From NCBI RefSeq assembly GCF_026626635.1, contig NZ_JAPNKA010000001.1, positions 10,648,501 to 10,712,500 of the forward strand: a stretch of 64,000 nt of DNA, read 5' to 3'. Below are positions 16,883 through 26,276 of this stretch, in pieces (position 1 is the first letter of the stretch; each line of letters opens with the position of its first letter). The notes under the pieces are model-generated. The model was not told where the DNA came from. It did no database searches and saw only the letters and a program-made list of their open reading frames with translations. This DNA is from Archangium lansingense (GTDB lineage Bacteria; Myxococcota; Myxococcia; Myxococcales; Myxococcaceae). The translations under genes and the position numbers were made by a program.

Positions 16883-18125
16883 CGGCGATGGCGAAGATGG
16901 GCAGGTACATCGAGATGAGGAAGCCGCCGACCACGCCGCCGAGGAACACCATCATCAGCGGTTCGATCATCGCCGTGAGGCCCGCGACTGCCGTGTCGAC
17001 TTCGTCGTCGTAGAAGTCGGCGATCTTGTTGAGCATCGTGTCCATGGCGCCCGTGGCCTCACCCACGCCGATCATCTGCACCACCATGGGCGGGAACACC
17101 TTCGTCTCCAGGAGCGGACCGGCGATGTTCTTGCCCTCGGCGATCTTCCCGCGCACGTAATAGATGGCCTCTTCCACGGAGCGGTTACCAGCCGTCTTGG
17201 CCGTCACGTCCAGGGCATCCAGGATGGGCACACCCGAGGAGATCATCGTGCCGAGCGTACGGGTGAAACGCGCCACCGCCACCTTGCGGATGACGGGCCC
17301 GAAGATGGGCGCCATCAGGAATACCTTGTCCAGGAAGCGCCGTCCCTGGGGGTGACGGTACGTGTACGTGAAGGCCGTCGCGATGGCGGCGATACCGCCG
17401 AACGCGTGGAGCACGTATTTCTGGCACCACTCGGACAAGTCCACCACGAACTGGGTGGGCGCGGGCAGCGCCTGGCCGAAGTCCGAGAACATCTTCGCGA
17501 ACGTGGGCGTCACCTTGAGGAGCAGCAGCGCCGTCACGCCGAAGGCCACCAGGAGCACGATGACCGGGTAGGTCATGGCGCCCTTGACCTTGCGCTTGAG
17601 CTTCTCGTTCTTCTCGCGGTAGGCCGCGAGCCGGTTGAGGATGTTGTCGAGAATACCGCCCACCTCGCCTGCCGCGCACAGCTGGACGAAGAGCTCGTCG
17701 AAGACCTTGGGGTGGTCCGCCAGCGCGTCGGCGAAGGTGGAGCCCTGCTCCACCTTGTTCTTGATGGCGAACACGACCTTGCGGAAGGCCGGGTTGTCCA
17801 TCTGGCTGCCGAGGATGTCGAGGCACTGCACCAGCGGAAGGCCGGCGTCGATCATCGTGGCGAACTGACGGGTGAAGACGAGGATGTCCTTACCCGTGAC
17901 CGCCGAACCGAGGGCGAGGTTCAGGTCGGAGTCGAGGAGACCCTTCTTGCGGACCTTGACGGGGTTGAGACCCAGCGACTTGAGACGGGCATTGACGGCC
18001 TCGATGTCCGAGGCCTCCATCTCGCCCTTCTTGGTCTCGCCAGACTTGGTCTTGGCCTCCCAGAGGAACTGGGCCGTATTCTTGGACTTGGGGGATGCCG
18101 ACTTCTGGGTTGCCGTTGCAGCCAT
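16869..18125 (-). CDS. pilC: type IV pilus platform protein PilC
   Basis: 418 aa inner-membrane platform that couples PilB/PilT rotation to pilin addition. Two copies of the GspF fold are visible (about 85-210, FTRQFATMIDAGLPLVQCLDILG; about 290-410, FTRTLGTMISSGVPILDALDVTAKTAGN). Three membrane helices lie at about 180-205, 235-260 and 385-410. The length matches M. xanthus PilC (about 417 aa). Confidence 0.96.
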   Translation of the reverse strand: MAATATQKSASPKSKNTAQFLWEAKTKSGETKKGEMEASDIEAVNARLKSLGLNPVKVRKKGLLDSDLNLALGSAVTGKDILVFTRQFATMIDAGLPLVQCLDILGSQMDNPAFRKVVFAIKNKVEQGSTFADALADHPKVFDELFVQLCAAGEVGGILDNILNRLAAYREKNEKLKRKVKGAMTYPVIVLLVAFGVTALLLLKVTPTFAKMFSDFGQALPAPTQFVVDLSEWCQKYVLHAFGGIAAIATAFTYTYRHPQGRRFLDKVFLMAPIFGPVIRKVAVARFTRTLGTMISSGVPILDALDVTAKTAGNRSVEEAIYYVRGKIAEGKNIAGPLLETKVFPPMVVQMIGVGEATGAMDTMLNKIADFYDDEVDTAVAGLTAMIEPLMMVFLGGVVGGFLISMYLPIFAIAGAVK

Positions 18126-18175
18126 ACAGCCCTCCGAGGGGATGCGAGTCTATCCCCTCCGACGAATTTCGCGAA

Positions 18176-19285
<1,110 letters not shown>

Positions 19286-19331
19286 GAAAACCGTCCTTCG
19301 GGTAGGGGGTGTGGCGGGTGGTGCGAGAGGG

Positions 19332-21038
19332 TTAGAAGTTGTCGGGCGCGGTGTTGGCCACCACCTCGTCCAGCGTGGTGACGCCGTCCATCATCTTCGC
19401 CAGGGCCGACATGCGCAGCGAGCTCATGCCCAGGCGGATGGCCTCCTGCTTGAGCTCGGCGGCGGAGGCGCCGTTGATGACCAGCTCCTTGAGGCCATCC
19501 CAGAAGGGCATGACCTCGTAGATGGCCACGCGGCCTCGGTAGCCACGGTCGTTGCAGTCGCGGCAGCCGACCTTCTCGTACACGGTGAAGGTGCCGATCT
19601 TCTCCGCGGGCACGCCGGCGTTGAGGAGGGCCTGCTCGTCCACGCTCTCCGCCGGCCGCTTGCAGGCGGCGCACAGGCGGCGCGCCAGACGCTGGGCAAG
19701 AATCAGGTTGAGCGAGGCCGTCACGAGGAAGGGCTCGATGCCCATGTTGAGCAGACGGCTCACCGTGCCCGGGGCGTCGTTGGTGTGCAGCGTGGAGAGC
19801 ACCAGGTGGCCCGTGAGCGCCGCCTTGACGCCGATTTCGCCCGTCTCGAAGTCGCGGATCTCACCGATCATGATGATGTCGGGATCCTGACGGAGGAAGG
19901 AGCGCAGCGCCGCGGCGAAGTTCAGGCCGATGTCTTCATGCATCTGCACCTGGTTGATGCCGGCGAAGTTGAACTCGACCGGGTCCTCGGCGGTGGCGAC
20001 GTTGGTGTCGATCTGGTTCAGCATCGAGAGCGCCGAGTAGAGCGTCGTCGTCTTGCCGGAGCCCGTGGGACCCGTCACCAGCACCATGCCGTAGGGGCGC
20101 TCGATGGCCTCCTTGAACCAGGCCAGCGGCTGCGGATCGAAGCCCAGCTTCGTCATGTCCAGCTGGAGGTTGGACTTGTCCAGGAGGCGGAGCACCACCT
20201 TCTCGCCGAAGAGCGTGGGGCACACGCTGACGCGGAAGTCCATCTCCTTGCCACCGCCGAGCTTGATCTTGATACGGCCGTCCTGCGGCAGGCGGCGCTC
20301 GGAGATGTCCAGGTTCGCCATGATCTTCAGACGGCTGGTGATGGCGTTGCGCAGCTTCATCGGCGGGCGCATCACCTCGTAGAGGGAGCCGTCGATGCGG
20401 AAGCGGACGCGGAAGTCCTTCTCGTAGGGCTCGACGTGGATGTCCGAGGCGCCCTTCTTGATGGAGTCCTGGAGGATGAGGTTCACCAGCTTGACCACGG
20501 GCGCGTCGTCCGCGGCTCGGGCCATCTGCTCGACGTTGCCATCCTCCTCCTCCTCCTTGGCCACCTCGATGTCGTCGGCCATCTCCTCGACGAGCGCGTT
20601 CATGTCCGGGCCCTTCTCGGCGTAGTAGCGCTCGATGGCCTCGCGGATGGAGATTTCAGAGGCGACCACCGGCTCCACGTTGTAGCCGGTGAGGAACTTC
20701 AGATCGTCCACCGCGTAGATGTTGGACGGATCGCACATCGCCACGATGAGCGAGGGGCCGGCGCGGTTGACGGGGATCACCAGGTGCTTCTCGGCCACTT
20801 CCTTCGGCACGAGCTTGATGATCTCCGCGTCGATGTCGAAGTCCTTCAGGTTGATGGCCGGGACGCCGTACTGCTTGGAGAGGAAGTCCGTGAGCTTGGA
20901 CTCCTCGATGGCTCCCGTCTTGATGAGGGCAGTGCCGATGCGCGTGCCGTTCTTCTGCTGCTCCTCCTGGGCCTTGCGCAGCTGCTGGACGGAAATCAGG
21001 TTCTCACGAACCAGCAGTTCACCAAGTCGACCGGACAT
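19332..21038 (-). CDS. pilB: pilus extension ATPase PilB
   Basis: 568 aa. An N-terminal GSPII_E_N/MshEN domain (MSGRLGELLVRENLISVQQL, with the repeated RLGE/L..L pattern; known to bind c-di-GMP in some relatives) is at 1-150. The ATPase core follows: Walker A GPTGSGKTT (about 330), Asp box AEDPVEFN, Walker B DPDIIMIGEIRDFETG, His box GHLVLSTLHTNDA. The zinc tetracysteine is LCAACKRP...GCRDCNDRG (about 465-505). It is the first gene of the leftward pilB-T-C-S-R unit, with a 187-nt leader region upstream. Confidence 0.97.
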   Translation of the reverse strand: MSGRLGELLVRENLISVQQLRKAQEEQQKNGTRIGTALIKTGAIEESKLTDFLSKQYGVPAINLKDFDIDAEIIKLVPKEVAEKHLVIPVNRAGPSLIVAMCDPSNIYAVDDLKFLTGYNVEPVVASEISIREAIERYYAEKGPDMNALVEEMADDIEVAKEEEEDGNVEQMARAADDAPVVKLVNLILQDSIKKGASDIHVEPYEKDFRVRFRIDGSLYEVMRPPMKLRNAITSRLKIMANLDISERRLPQDGRIKIKLGGGKEMDFRVSVCPTLFGEKVVLRLLDKSNLQLDMTKLGFDPQPLAWFKEAIERPYGMVLVTGPTGSGKTTTLYSALSMLNQIDTNVATAEDPVEFNFAGINQVQMHEDIGLNFAAALRSFLRQDPDIIMIGEIRDFETGEIGVKAALTGHLVLSTLHTNDAPGTVSRLLNMGIEPFLVTASLNLILAQRLARRLCAACKRPAESVDEQALLNAGVPAEKIGTFTVYEKVGCRDCNDRGYRGRVAIYEVMPFWDGLKELVINGASAAELKQEAIRLGMSSLRMSALAKMMDGVTTLDEVVANTAPDNF

Positions 21039-21074
21039 TCAAATGGCCTCGAACGTTGAAATGGCTTGATGGCA

Positions 21075-21098
21075 CCTCCCGCGCGTCAACGCGGGAGG
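21075..21098. repeat. inverted repeat in the ribF-pilB intergenic region
   Basis: CCTCCCGCG (21075-21083) and CGCGGGAGG (21090-21098) form a perfect 9-bp stem with a 6-nt loop, 37 nt upstream of the pilB start. No T-run follows on either strand. It could be a ribF terminator with weak U-tail, or a stem in the pilB leader affecting expression of the pilB-T-C-S-R unit. Confidence 0.5.
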
Positions 21099-21225
21099 AC
21101 ACCTGGATGCGCGCGGATACGAGCGCATCGATGGTTCGAGATTAAAGGAAGGGACGCGCAGACCTGTCAAGGCGGCGCACGAGGCCCGCTCTCCCGGCAA
21201 ACCGTTGAATCTACTCGGGAAAAGT

Positions 21226-22152
21226 TCAGTCGGACGCCCGTGCGATTACCGCCCGAGCAGCCTCGACATCCCTCTTGATCTGCCCCACGAGCTCTGCCAC
21301 CGAGCCAAAACGGCGCTCGGCACGCAGCCGATCCAGGAACTGCACCCGCAGCTCCTTCCCGTAGAGATCACCACTGAAGTCCAGCAGGTGCGCCTCGATG
21401 GTGACCTCGTTGACGCCAAAGGTGGGCTTGACACCGATATTGGCCACCCCAGGAAGCCAGGAGGACTCCGGAGCGTCGAGAATGCGCACACGGATGGCGT
21501 ACACGCCGGGGGCCGGCCGCAGCTCGTTCTGGGTGTCCACGTTGGCGGTGGGGATGCCAATGCCGCGACCCCGTCCATGGCCGGTGACAACGGTGCCATC
21601 CAGGTCGAAGGGCCGTCCCAACAGGCGCTGCGCCGCACTCACCCGGCCCTCGAGGATGTACTCGCGCACCTTGGAGGACGAGGCCACCACCCCATCCACG
21701 GTGACGGGGGACACCACGTGCACCTGGGCGCCTCGGGCCGCAGCGGCCTCGCGCAGGGTGTCCGCGTTGCCGGCCCGGGCGGCACCGTAGGTGAAGTCGT
21801 AACCCACCACGATGTGGCGCGCGCCCAGCACGTCCAGCAGCGAGGCCTCGAAGTCGCGCGGCGAGTGACGGGCGTACTCGCGCGTGAAGGGCTGCACCAC
21901 GGCCGCATCCAGCCCGAAGTGCTCGAAGAGCTGCAGCTTGCGCGGCAGCAGGGTGATGAGCTTGGGGGCCAGCTCCGGCTGGAGCACCTTGCCCGGGTGG
22001 GGCTGGAAGGTGAGCGCGGCGGTGGGCGTGCCCTGGCGCCGAGCCTCGGCGAAGAGAGCCTGGTGGCCCAGGTGCACACCATCGAAGTTGCCCAGCGCGA
22101 GCGAACAGCCGGTCAGCTCCCGCGCCTCCGTCACACTGTGGAAGACCTTCAT
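21226..22152 (-). CDS. ribF: bifunctional riboflavin kinase / FAD synthetase RibF
   Basis: Makes FMN from riboflavin and FAD from FMN. 308 aa. An N-terminal nucleotidyltransferase domain has LALGNFDGVHLGHQALF (the HxGH signature) and, later, SSSKVREYILEGRV. The C-terminal flavokinase domain has GHGRGRGIGIPTANVD (PTAN), GVYAIRV and VSIEAHLLDF-like motif (VTIEAHLLDFSGDLYGKEL). The start at 22152 (MKVFHS) matches the family; an ATG at 22179 has a slightly better ribosome site and would add nine residues. Same strand as pilB but 187 nt away and divergent from trmB. Confidence 0.95.
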   Translation of the reverse strand: MKVFHSVTEARELTGCSLALGNFDGVHLGHQALFAEARRQGTPTAALTFQPHPGKVLQPELAPKLITLLPRKLQLFEHFGLDAAVVQPFTREYARHSPRDFEASLLDVLGARHIVVGYDFTYGAARAGNADTLREAAAARGAQVHVVSPVTVDGVVASSSKVREYILEGRVSAAQRLLGRPFDLDGTVVTGHGRGRGIGIPTANVDTQNELRPAPGVYAIRVRILDAPESSWLPGVANIGVKPTFGVNEVTIEAHLLDFSGDLYGKELRVQFLDRLRAERRFGSVAELVGQIKRDVEAARAVIARASD

Positions 22153-22242
22153 GGAGCGCCGGTATAGCGCCAAAATCATCGCTTTGCCCTGGCCAGACCG
22201 CCCCGGCCCATGCGAAGAGGCCCCCAGCGTCACGCATCCGCC

Positions 22243-22863
22243 ATGGCCCGCCCCCGCCTCCTCCCCGATCCTGTCGGCCTGCACCTGGCCAAGCTCGAAA
22301 CCCCTCCCGATTGGGACGCGGAGTTCGGTTTCTCTGGACCCCTCGAGCTGGAGATCGGCTCCGGCGCCGGCGGCCACGCGCTGGAGTACTGCCGGCGCAA
22401 CCCCGCGGTGCGCTTCGTCGCCTTCGAGTGGCGCAAGAAGTACGCGCGAGACACCCTGGACCGCGGCACCAAGATGGGCCTGCGCAACCTGCGCGTGCTC
22501 GAGGCGGACGCGCGCTTCGTGGTGCCCCTCCTCTTCGCGCCCGGCTCGCTCGACACCATCCACCTTCAGTTCCCCGACCCGTGGTGGAAGCGCTCCCACT
22601 TCAAGCGCGCCGTCATCCAGCCCGAGTTCGCCAAGCTGCTGTTGGACAAGCTGAAGCCCGGCGGTCTCTTCGACATGCGCACGGACGTTCAGGACCGGGG
22701 CGTGTCCATGCTGGCCATCCTGGAGGACGCCGGTTTCATCAACCCCCTGGGGAAGGGTATCTTCCATCCTTATGACCCCGAGGAGGTTCCCTCCACTCGG
22801 GAGCGGCGCTACCTGGCCAGCGGAGAGCCTGTCTACCGGGCTCGCCTGCGCAAGCCAGCCTGA
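22243..22863 (+). CDS. trmB: tRNA (guanine-N7-)-methyltransferase TrmB
   Basis: Methylates G46 of tRNA variable loops using SAM. 206 aa. SAM site LELEIGSGAGGHALEYCRR (about 35-53), FVAFEWRKKYARD, and the family-specific IHLQFPDPWWKRSHFKRAVIQPEF with the catalytic Asp. The C-terminal PSTRERRYLASGEPVYRAR matches the TrmB tail. The start at 22243 is chosen over the ATG eleven codons upstream because similarity begins there. Confidence 0.95.
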   Translation: MARPRLLPDPVGLHLAKLETPPDWDAEFGFSGPLELEIGSGAGGHALEYCRRNPAVRFVAFEWRKKYARDTLDRGTKMGLRNLRVLEADARFVVPLLFAPGSLDTIHLQFPDPWWKRSHFKRAVIQPEFAKLLLDKLKPGGLFDMRTDVQDRGVSMLAILEDAGFINPLGKGIFHPYDPEEVPSTRERRYLASGEPVYRARLRKPA

Positions 22864-22962
22864 GGAGCGGCCGGGCCAGGGGGTGACTTGGCAGTCACAC
22901 CGCTTCCGGGGAAGAATCGGACGTCCCCGCAAGTCGAGGGACAAGCGGGGTGGAAGCAGCAC

Positions 22963-24039
22963 ATGGCGGACGGCTCGATCAAGAAGATGGGAGAGGTGGC
23001 ACGCCGGACGGTGTCCACCTCTGCGCTCGCTGACCGCACCATCCTGCTCGTCGACGATGACCCGGCCAACATCCAGCACGTGCGCGAGGGCCTGGCCTCG
23101 CACGGCTACCGCTTCCGCGAGGCCAACGACGGCACCGAGGCCCTGCGCTCGCTCCGGGAGGTGAGGCCGGACCTCATCATCATGGACGTGGAGATGCCAC
23201 GGCTGGGCGGGGTGGAGGTGTGCCGCATCATCAAGGCCAACGGGGGCGAGGGCGGCTTTGGCTTCATCCCCGTCATCCTGGTGACGGCCCGACAGGCCGC
23301 GGGCAAGGTGGAAGGCCTGGAGCTGGGCGCGGATGACTACCTGGTCAAGCCCTTCGACATGCCGGAGCTCTCCGCGCGCGTGAAGTCCATGCTGCGCCTC
23401 AAGGCCCTGCAGGACGCGGTGGTGGAGAAGAACCGCGAGCTGGACCACAAGAACCGCGAGTTGGACCGGGCCAACAAGGAGCTGGCCCAGAAGCGCGAGG
23501 AGCTGCTGGCCCTCACCCGCATCGACGCGCTCACCGGCCTCTACAACCGCCGCTACTTCGAGGAGCGCCTCACCGAGGAGTTCGTCCGCTCCACGCGCTA
23601 CCGCTCGCCGCTGTCGCTGGTGATGATGGACATCGACCACTTCAAGAAGCTCAACGACACCTACGGGCACCCCTTCGGCGACGAGGTGCTGCGCAAGGTG
23701 GCCCAGACCATCAAGGGCAAGCTGCGCGAGGTGGACTTCGTGGCGCGCTATGGCGGCGAGGAGATGATCGCCCTGCTGCCAGAGACGGGGCCCAAGGAGG
23801 CGCTCGGGGCGTGCGAGCGGGTGCGCGAGGCCATCGCCTCCATCCAACTGGAGCACCGTGCCCAGGATGGGACGCGCCAGCAGGTGCGCTGCACGGCCTC
23901 CCTGGGAGTGGCCAGCGTGCCGTCCAAGACCCTGCCCGTGGTGGAGGAGCTGCTGCGAGTGGCCGACACCTGCCTCTACGAGGCCAAGGCCGCGGGCCGG
24001 AATTGCGTCCGCCAGTACCAGGACGAATCCCTGGAGTGA
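22963..24039 (+). CDS. receiver-GGDEF diguanylate cyclase
   Basis: 358 aa response regulator with a c-di-GMP synthase output. The receiver at about 22-145 has DDDP, phospho-Asp in LIIMDVEMPRLGG, Thr in ILVTAR and Lys in YLVKPFD. A coiled-coil linker built from a repeated ELDHKNRELDRANKEL pattern (about 150-185) joins it to the GGDEF domain, probably as a signalling helix. The GGDEF domain begins RIDALTGLYNRRYFEERL; the active-site motif is GGEEM, with an intact inhibitory I-site REVD five residues before it. The start at 22963 (MADGSIKKMG) follows GGGGTGGAAG. No partner kinase is adjacent. The product may act through c-di-GMP effectors such as the PilB N-domain in this window (inference). Confidence 0.92.
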   Translation: MADGSIKKMGEVARRTVSTSALADRTILLVDDDPANIQHVREGLASHGYRFREANDGTEALRSLREVRPDLIIMDVEMPRLGGVEVCRIIKANGGEGGFGFIPVILVTARQAAGKVEGLELGADDYLVKPFDMPELSARVKSMLRLKALQDAVVEKNRELDHKNRELDRANKELAQKREELLALTRIDALTGLYNRRYFEERLTEEFVRSTRYRSPLSLVMMDIDHFKKLNDTYGHPFGDEVLRKVAQTIKGKLREVDFVARYGGEEMIALLPETGPKEALGACERVREAIASIQLEHRAQDGTRQQVRCTASLGVASVPSKTLPVVEELLRVADTCLYEAKAAGRNCVRQYQDESLE

Positions 24040-24085
24040 TGCTGCCCCTTGGCGAGCGGAGCACTTTGGCCTAGATGGCAGGACC

Positions 24086-24502
24086 ATGCGCCTGCTGCCC
24101 GCGATGTCGCTCCTCTTGCTGGCCCTGCTGGCCCTCGGTGGTTGTGACCGACCCAGCTCCCTGCCGCCTGACAAGGCCTACCTGGTCTTCCTCGAGCACA
24201 TGCGGCGGCAGGATGAAAAGAAGGCCTATGCCTTCCTCTCCCAGCCCACCCAGGAGGCACTCAAGTCCCGGGCCGAGGCCGCCGCCAAGGCCTCTGGAGG
24301 CGCGGTCAAGGCGGATCCGGTAGCCTTCTTCTTCGCGAATGTTCCTCTCCCACCCGATGTTACGGGGGTCTCGGTATTGAACGAGGAAGGGGACGTGGCG
24401 GTGGTGGTCGTGGATTCCTCAAATGTTAAGAGTCAGGTCCGGATGGTCCGTGAACCGTCTGGATGGAAGATTGACCTTACGCAGTCCCTCCAGCAGCCGT
24501 GA
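24086..24502 (+). CDS. small lipoprotein, unknown function
   Basis: 138 aa. MRLLPAMSLLLLALLALGGC is a clear lipoprotein signal (LGGC, Cys20). The mature part has the pattern of an NTF2-like/DUF4878 fold: a helical region with DKAYLVFLEHMRRQDEKKAYAFLSQ, then beta strands with VAVVVVDSSNVKSQVRMVREPSGWKIDL. This fold assignment is by pattern only. It lies 46 nt after the diguanylate cyclase. Confidence 0.8.
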   Translation: MRLLPAMSLLLLALLALGGCDRPSSLPPDKAYLVFLEHMRRQDEKKAYAFLSQPTQEALKSRAEAAAKASGGAVKADPVAFFFANVPLPPDVTGVSVLNEEGDVAVVVVDSSNVKSQVRMVREPSGWKIDLTQSLQQP

Positions 24503-24548
24503 GAACAGGCCTTCCCCAGGCCGCTCGCGCTTCAGGTAGCCTACGAAC

Positions 24549-25760
24549 GTGAACGATCGGAAGACACGGCGGATTGCCCCCGCGGTCGAGGTCATCCGGC
24601 GCCCCGCCAGCACTCCCGGCACCGCGCCGAGCCCGACGCCCACGAGCTCAGTCTCGCCTCGACCCACCCCTACCCCCACGCCGCGGCCTACGCCCACGCC
24701 GGCCGCGTCGGGTCCCACGGTCTCCGTGGCGCCCCGACCTACGCCGCGGCCCACCCCGAGCCCAACGCCAGCTTCGACGCCCCCTGGGCCCACCGAGGAT
24801 CCAGCGGCCGTGGCCCCCGTCGCGCCTCGGCCCAGCCCAGCGCCCGTCGCGCCCCGGCCCATCCCCTCCCCCAGCTTGCCCCGCTCTGGCCCCCCGGCTG
24901 GCCGCGGACCTGGGGGACCCATGGGCGCGCGCCCCGGTGGTGGCTTCGGTCGCCCCCGGACACCCCGGCCGCCTCCCACTCCCGAGCAGATCCTCGCACT
25001 CGCCACCAAGGAGCATGTGCCGGCGCGCATCGCCAAGGGTGAGCTCGAGGGCAAGATGAAGTGCCGGGTGTGGCGCAAGCTGCACGCAGAGGAAGCCAAG
25101 CGCTTTGACCAGGTGTACGCGCTGATGGGCCAGAATCCGGGCCTGTCGCTCCCCGATGCCTTCGGCGTGCTGCAGAGCGGTCTGACCGTGGCCGACTTCC
25201 TCGCGCGCAAGGAGCGCACCCAGCGCAAGGCCGCCGTCAAGCAGGCCCGCGGCGAGGTGGACGACACCTCGGTGAGCGCCTTCATCAACGGGTTGCTGGA
25301 GTCGAAGACGGAGCTGGCCGTCGTGCTGGGCGAGCGCACCGTGCTCGACACCCTCGCGACCGTGGAGCCCATCTCCTTCGTGCTCGGACGCAGTGGCCGG
25401 CTGGAGAAGCTCCAGGTCGTCATGGTCACCCGCCGCTCGGACTGGGAGCAGCTCACGCCGCAGCTCGATCGCGACCAGAAGCTGGCCCAGAAGCCCGCCA
25501 ATGTCGCGCGCCAGCCGGACAAGCGCCCCTTCTCGGATCCCCGTCCCTTCCTCCCCCACCAGAGCCAGCTCGTTCACCTGACGCTGCGCAATGGCATCCA
25601 GCTCTCCATGCGCCTGCGCGTAGTGGGACGCTTCGACCTCATCGTCGGCGAGGACGGACACGAGGTGTTCATCCCCCTGCACGCCCTGGTGCGCTTCTCG
25701 GCCGAGGAAGAGGCCCTGGACGCAGAGACTCCCGGCGATGAGGCTGGGGAGAACGAGTAG
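24549..25760 (+). CDS. proline-rich protein with C-terminal Hfq/Sm-like domain
   Basis: 403 aa. Residues 15-145 are Pro/Thr/Ser/Ala-rich with many TPTP and RPTP repeats, basic and surely disordered. A helical middle part (about 148-255, including LPDAFGVLQSGLTVADFLARKERTQRK) follows. Residues about 335-385 resemble Hfq: a PFL lead-in, VHLTLRNGIQL (compare VSIYLVNGIKL in E. coli Hfq), then VVGRFDLIV (compare ESFDQFVIL) and VFIPLHALV (compare MVYKHAIST). A second, weaker copy of the same beta pattern is at about 258-298 (AVVLGERTVLDTL, then PISFVLG). It may thus be a tandem Sm-like RNA-binding protein. No signal peptide. A start is given by the ATG at 24549. The function is inferred. Confidence 0.8.
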   Translation: MNDRKTRRIAPAVEVIRRPASTPGTAPSPTPTSSVSPRPTPTPTPRPTPTPAASGPTVSVAPRPTPRPTPSPTPASTPPGPTEDPAAVAPVAPRPSPAPVAPRPIPSPSLPRSGPPAGRGPGGPMGARPGGGFGRPRTPRPPPTPEQILALATKEHVPARIAKGELEGKMKCRVWRKLHAEEAKRFDQVYALMGQNPGLSLPDAFGVLQSGLTVADFLARKERTQRKAAVKQARGEVDDTSVSAFINGLLESKTELAVVLGERTVLDTLATVEPISFVLGRSGRLEKLQVVMVTRRSDWEQLTPQLDRDQKLAQKPANVARQPDKRPFSDPRPFLPHQSQLVHLTLRNGIQLSMRLRVVGRFDLIVGEDGHEVFIPLHALVRFSAEEEALDAETPGDEAGENE

Positions 25761-25775
25761 CCGCGAGGACCCCCT

Positions 25776-26204
25776 GTGATGCCTTTCCTCTCCAAGATCA
25801 TCAAGCCGCTGCTGGCCCTCACCCTGTCGGCGGCCGTCCTGGGCGCCCAGGGATGCTCCAAGGACTCGAAGCCGGCGGAGACTCCCACCGCGGCTCCCGC
25901 TGCAGCGCCCTCCCAGCCCGCGGCGAAGCCCGGTGAGCCGCGCACCATCGCGCTCTCCGTCACGGAGAAGGGCTACGAGCCGAGCCCTGTCACCCTCAAG
26001 CAGGGCGAGCCCGTGAAGCTGGTGCTGACCCGGACCACGGACCACACCTGCGCGACGGAGATCGTCCTCGAGGAGTACAACATCAACACCCCGCTGCCCC
26101 TCAACCAGCCGGTGGAGGTGGCCTTCACCCCCAACAAGACGGGCAAGCTCGTCTACGGCTGCGCCATGGGGAAGATGATCAGCGGCGTGTTCATGGTGGA
26201 GTGA
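25776..26204 (+). CDS. cupredoxin-domain lipoprotein
   Basis: 142 aa from the first of two adjacent ATGs (25776 or 25779). Signal LLALTLSAAVLGAQGC ends in a lipobox-like Cys, followed by a Pro/Ala spacer. A cupredoxin (plastocyanin-like) fold covers about 55-142, with VTEKGYEPSPVTLKQGEPVKLVLTR, then HTCATEIVLEEY and VYGCAMGKMISGVFMVE; His, Cys and Met provide plausible copper ligands. The motif set is like the small cupredoxin domains linked to copper/silver transport ATPases. Envelope copper binding is inferred. Confidence 0.87.
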   Translation: MMPFLSKIIKPLLALTLSAAVLGAQGCSKDSKPAETPTAAPAAAPSQPAAKPGEPRTIALSVTEKGYEPSPVTLKQGEPVKLVLTRTTDHTCATEIVLEEYNINTPLPLNQPVEVAFTPNKTGKLVYGCAMGKMISGVFMVE

Positions 26205-26228
26205 GTCCACCACTTCGCTGCTGCCTTC

Positions 26229-26273
26229 ACGAGGGGGCCGGCCACACCCGCGCGGTGTGGAGGCCCCCTTCGT
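26229..26273. terminator. bidirectional terminator hairpin between convergent genes
   Basis: Outer arms ACGAGGGGGCC and GGCCCCCTTCGT (one bulged A) enclose an inner stem CCACAC/GTGTGG. The hairpin fills the 72-nt gap between the cupredoxin gene (+) and the DUF4173 gene (-), with a short GTTT after it on the plus strand. Confidence 0.75.
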
Positions 26274-26276
26274 GTT

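Noticed and set aside
22153..24174. Extension of the RibF frame upstream through trmB and the diguanylate cyclase
   Set aside because: Antisense to two certain genes; only the 308 residues from MKVFHS match RibF.
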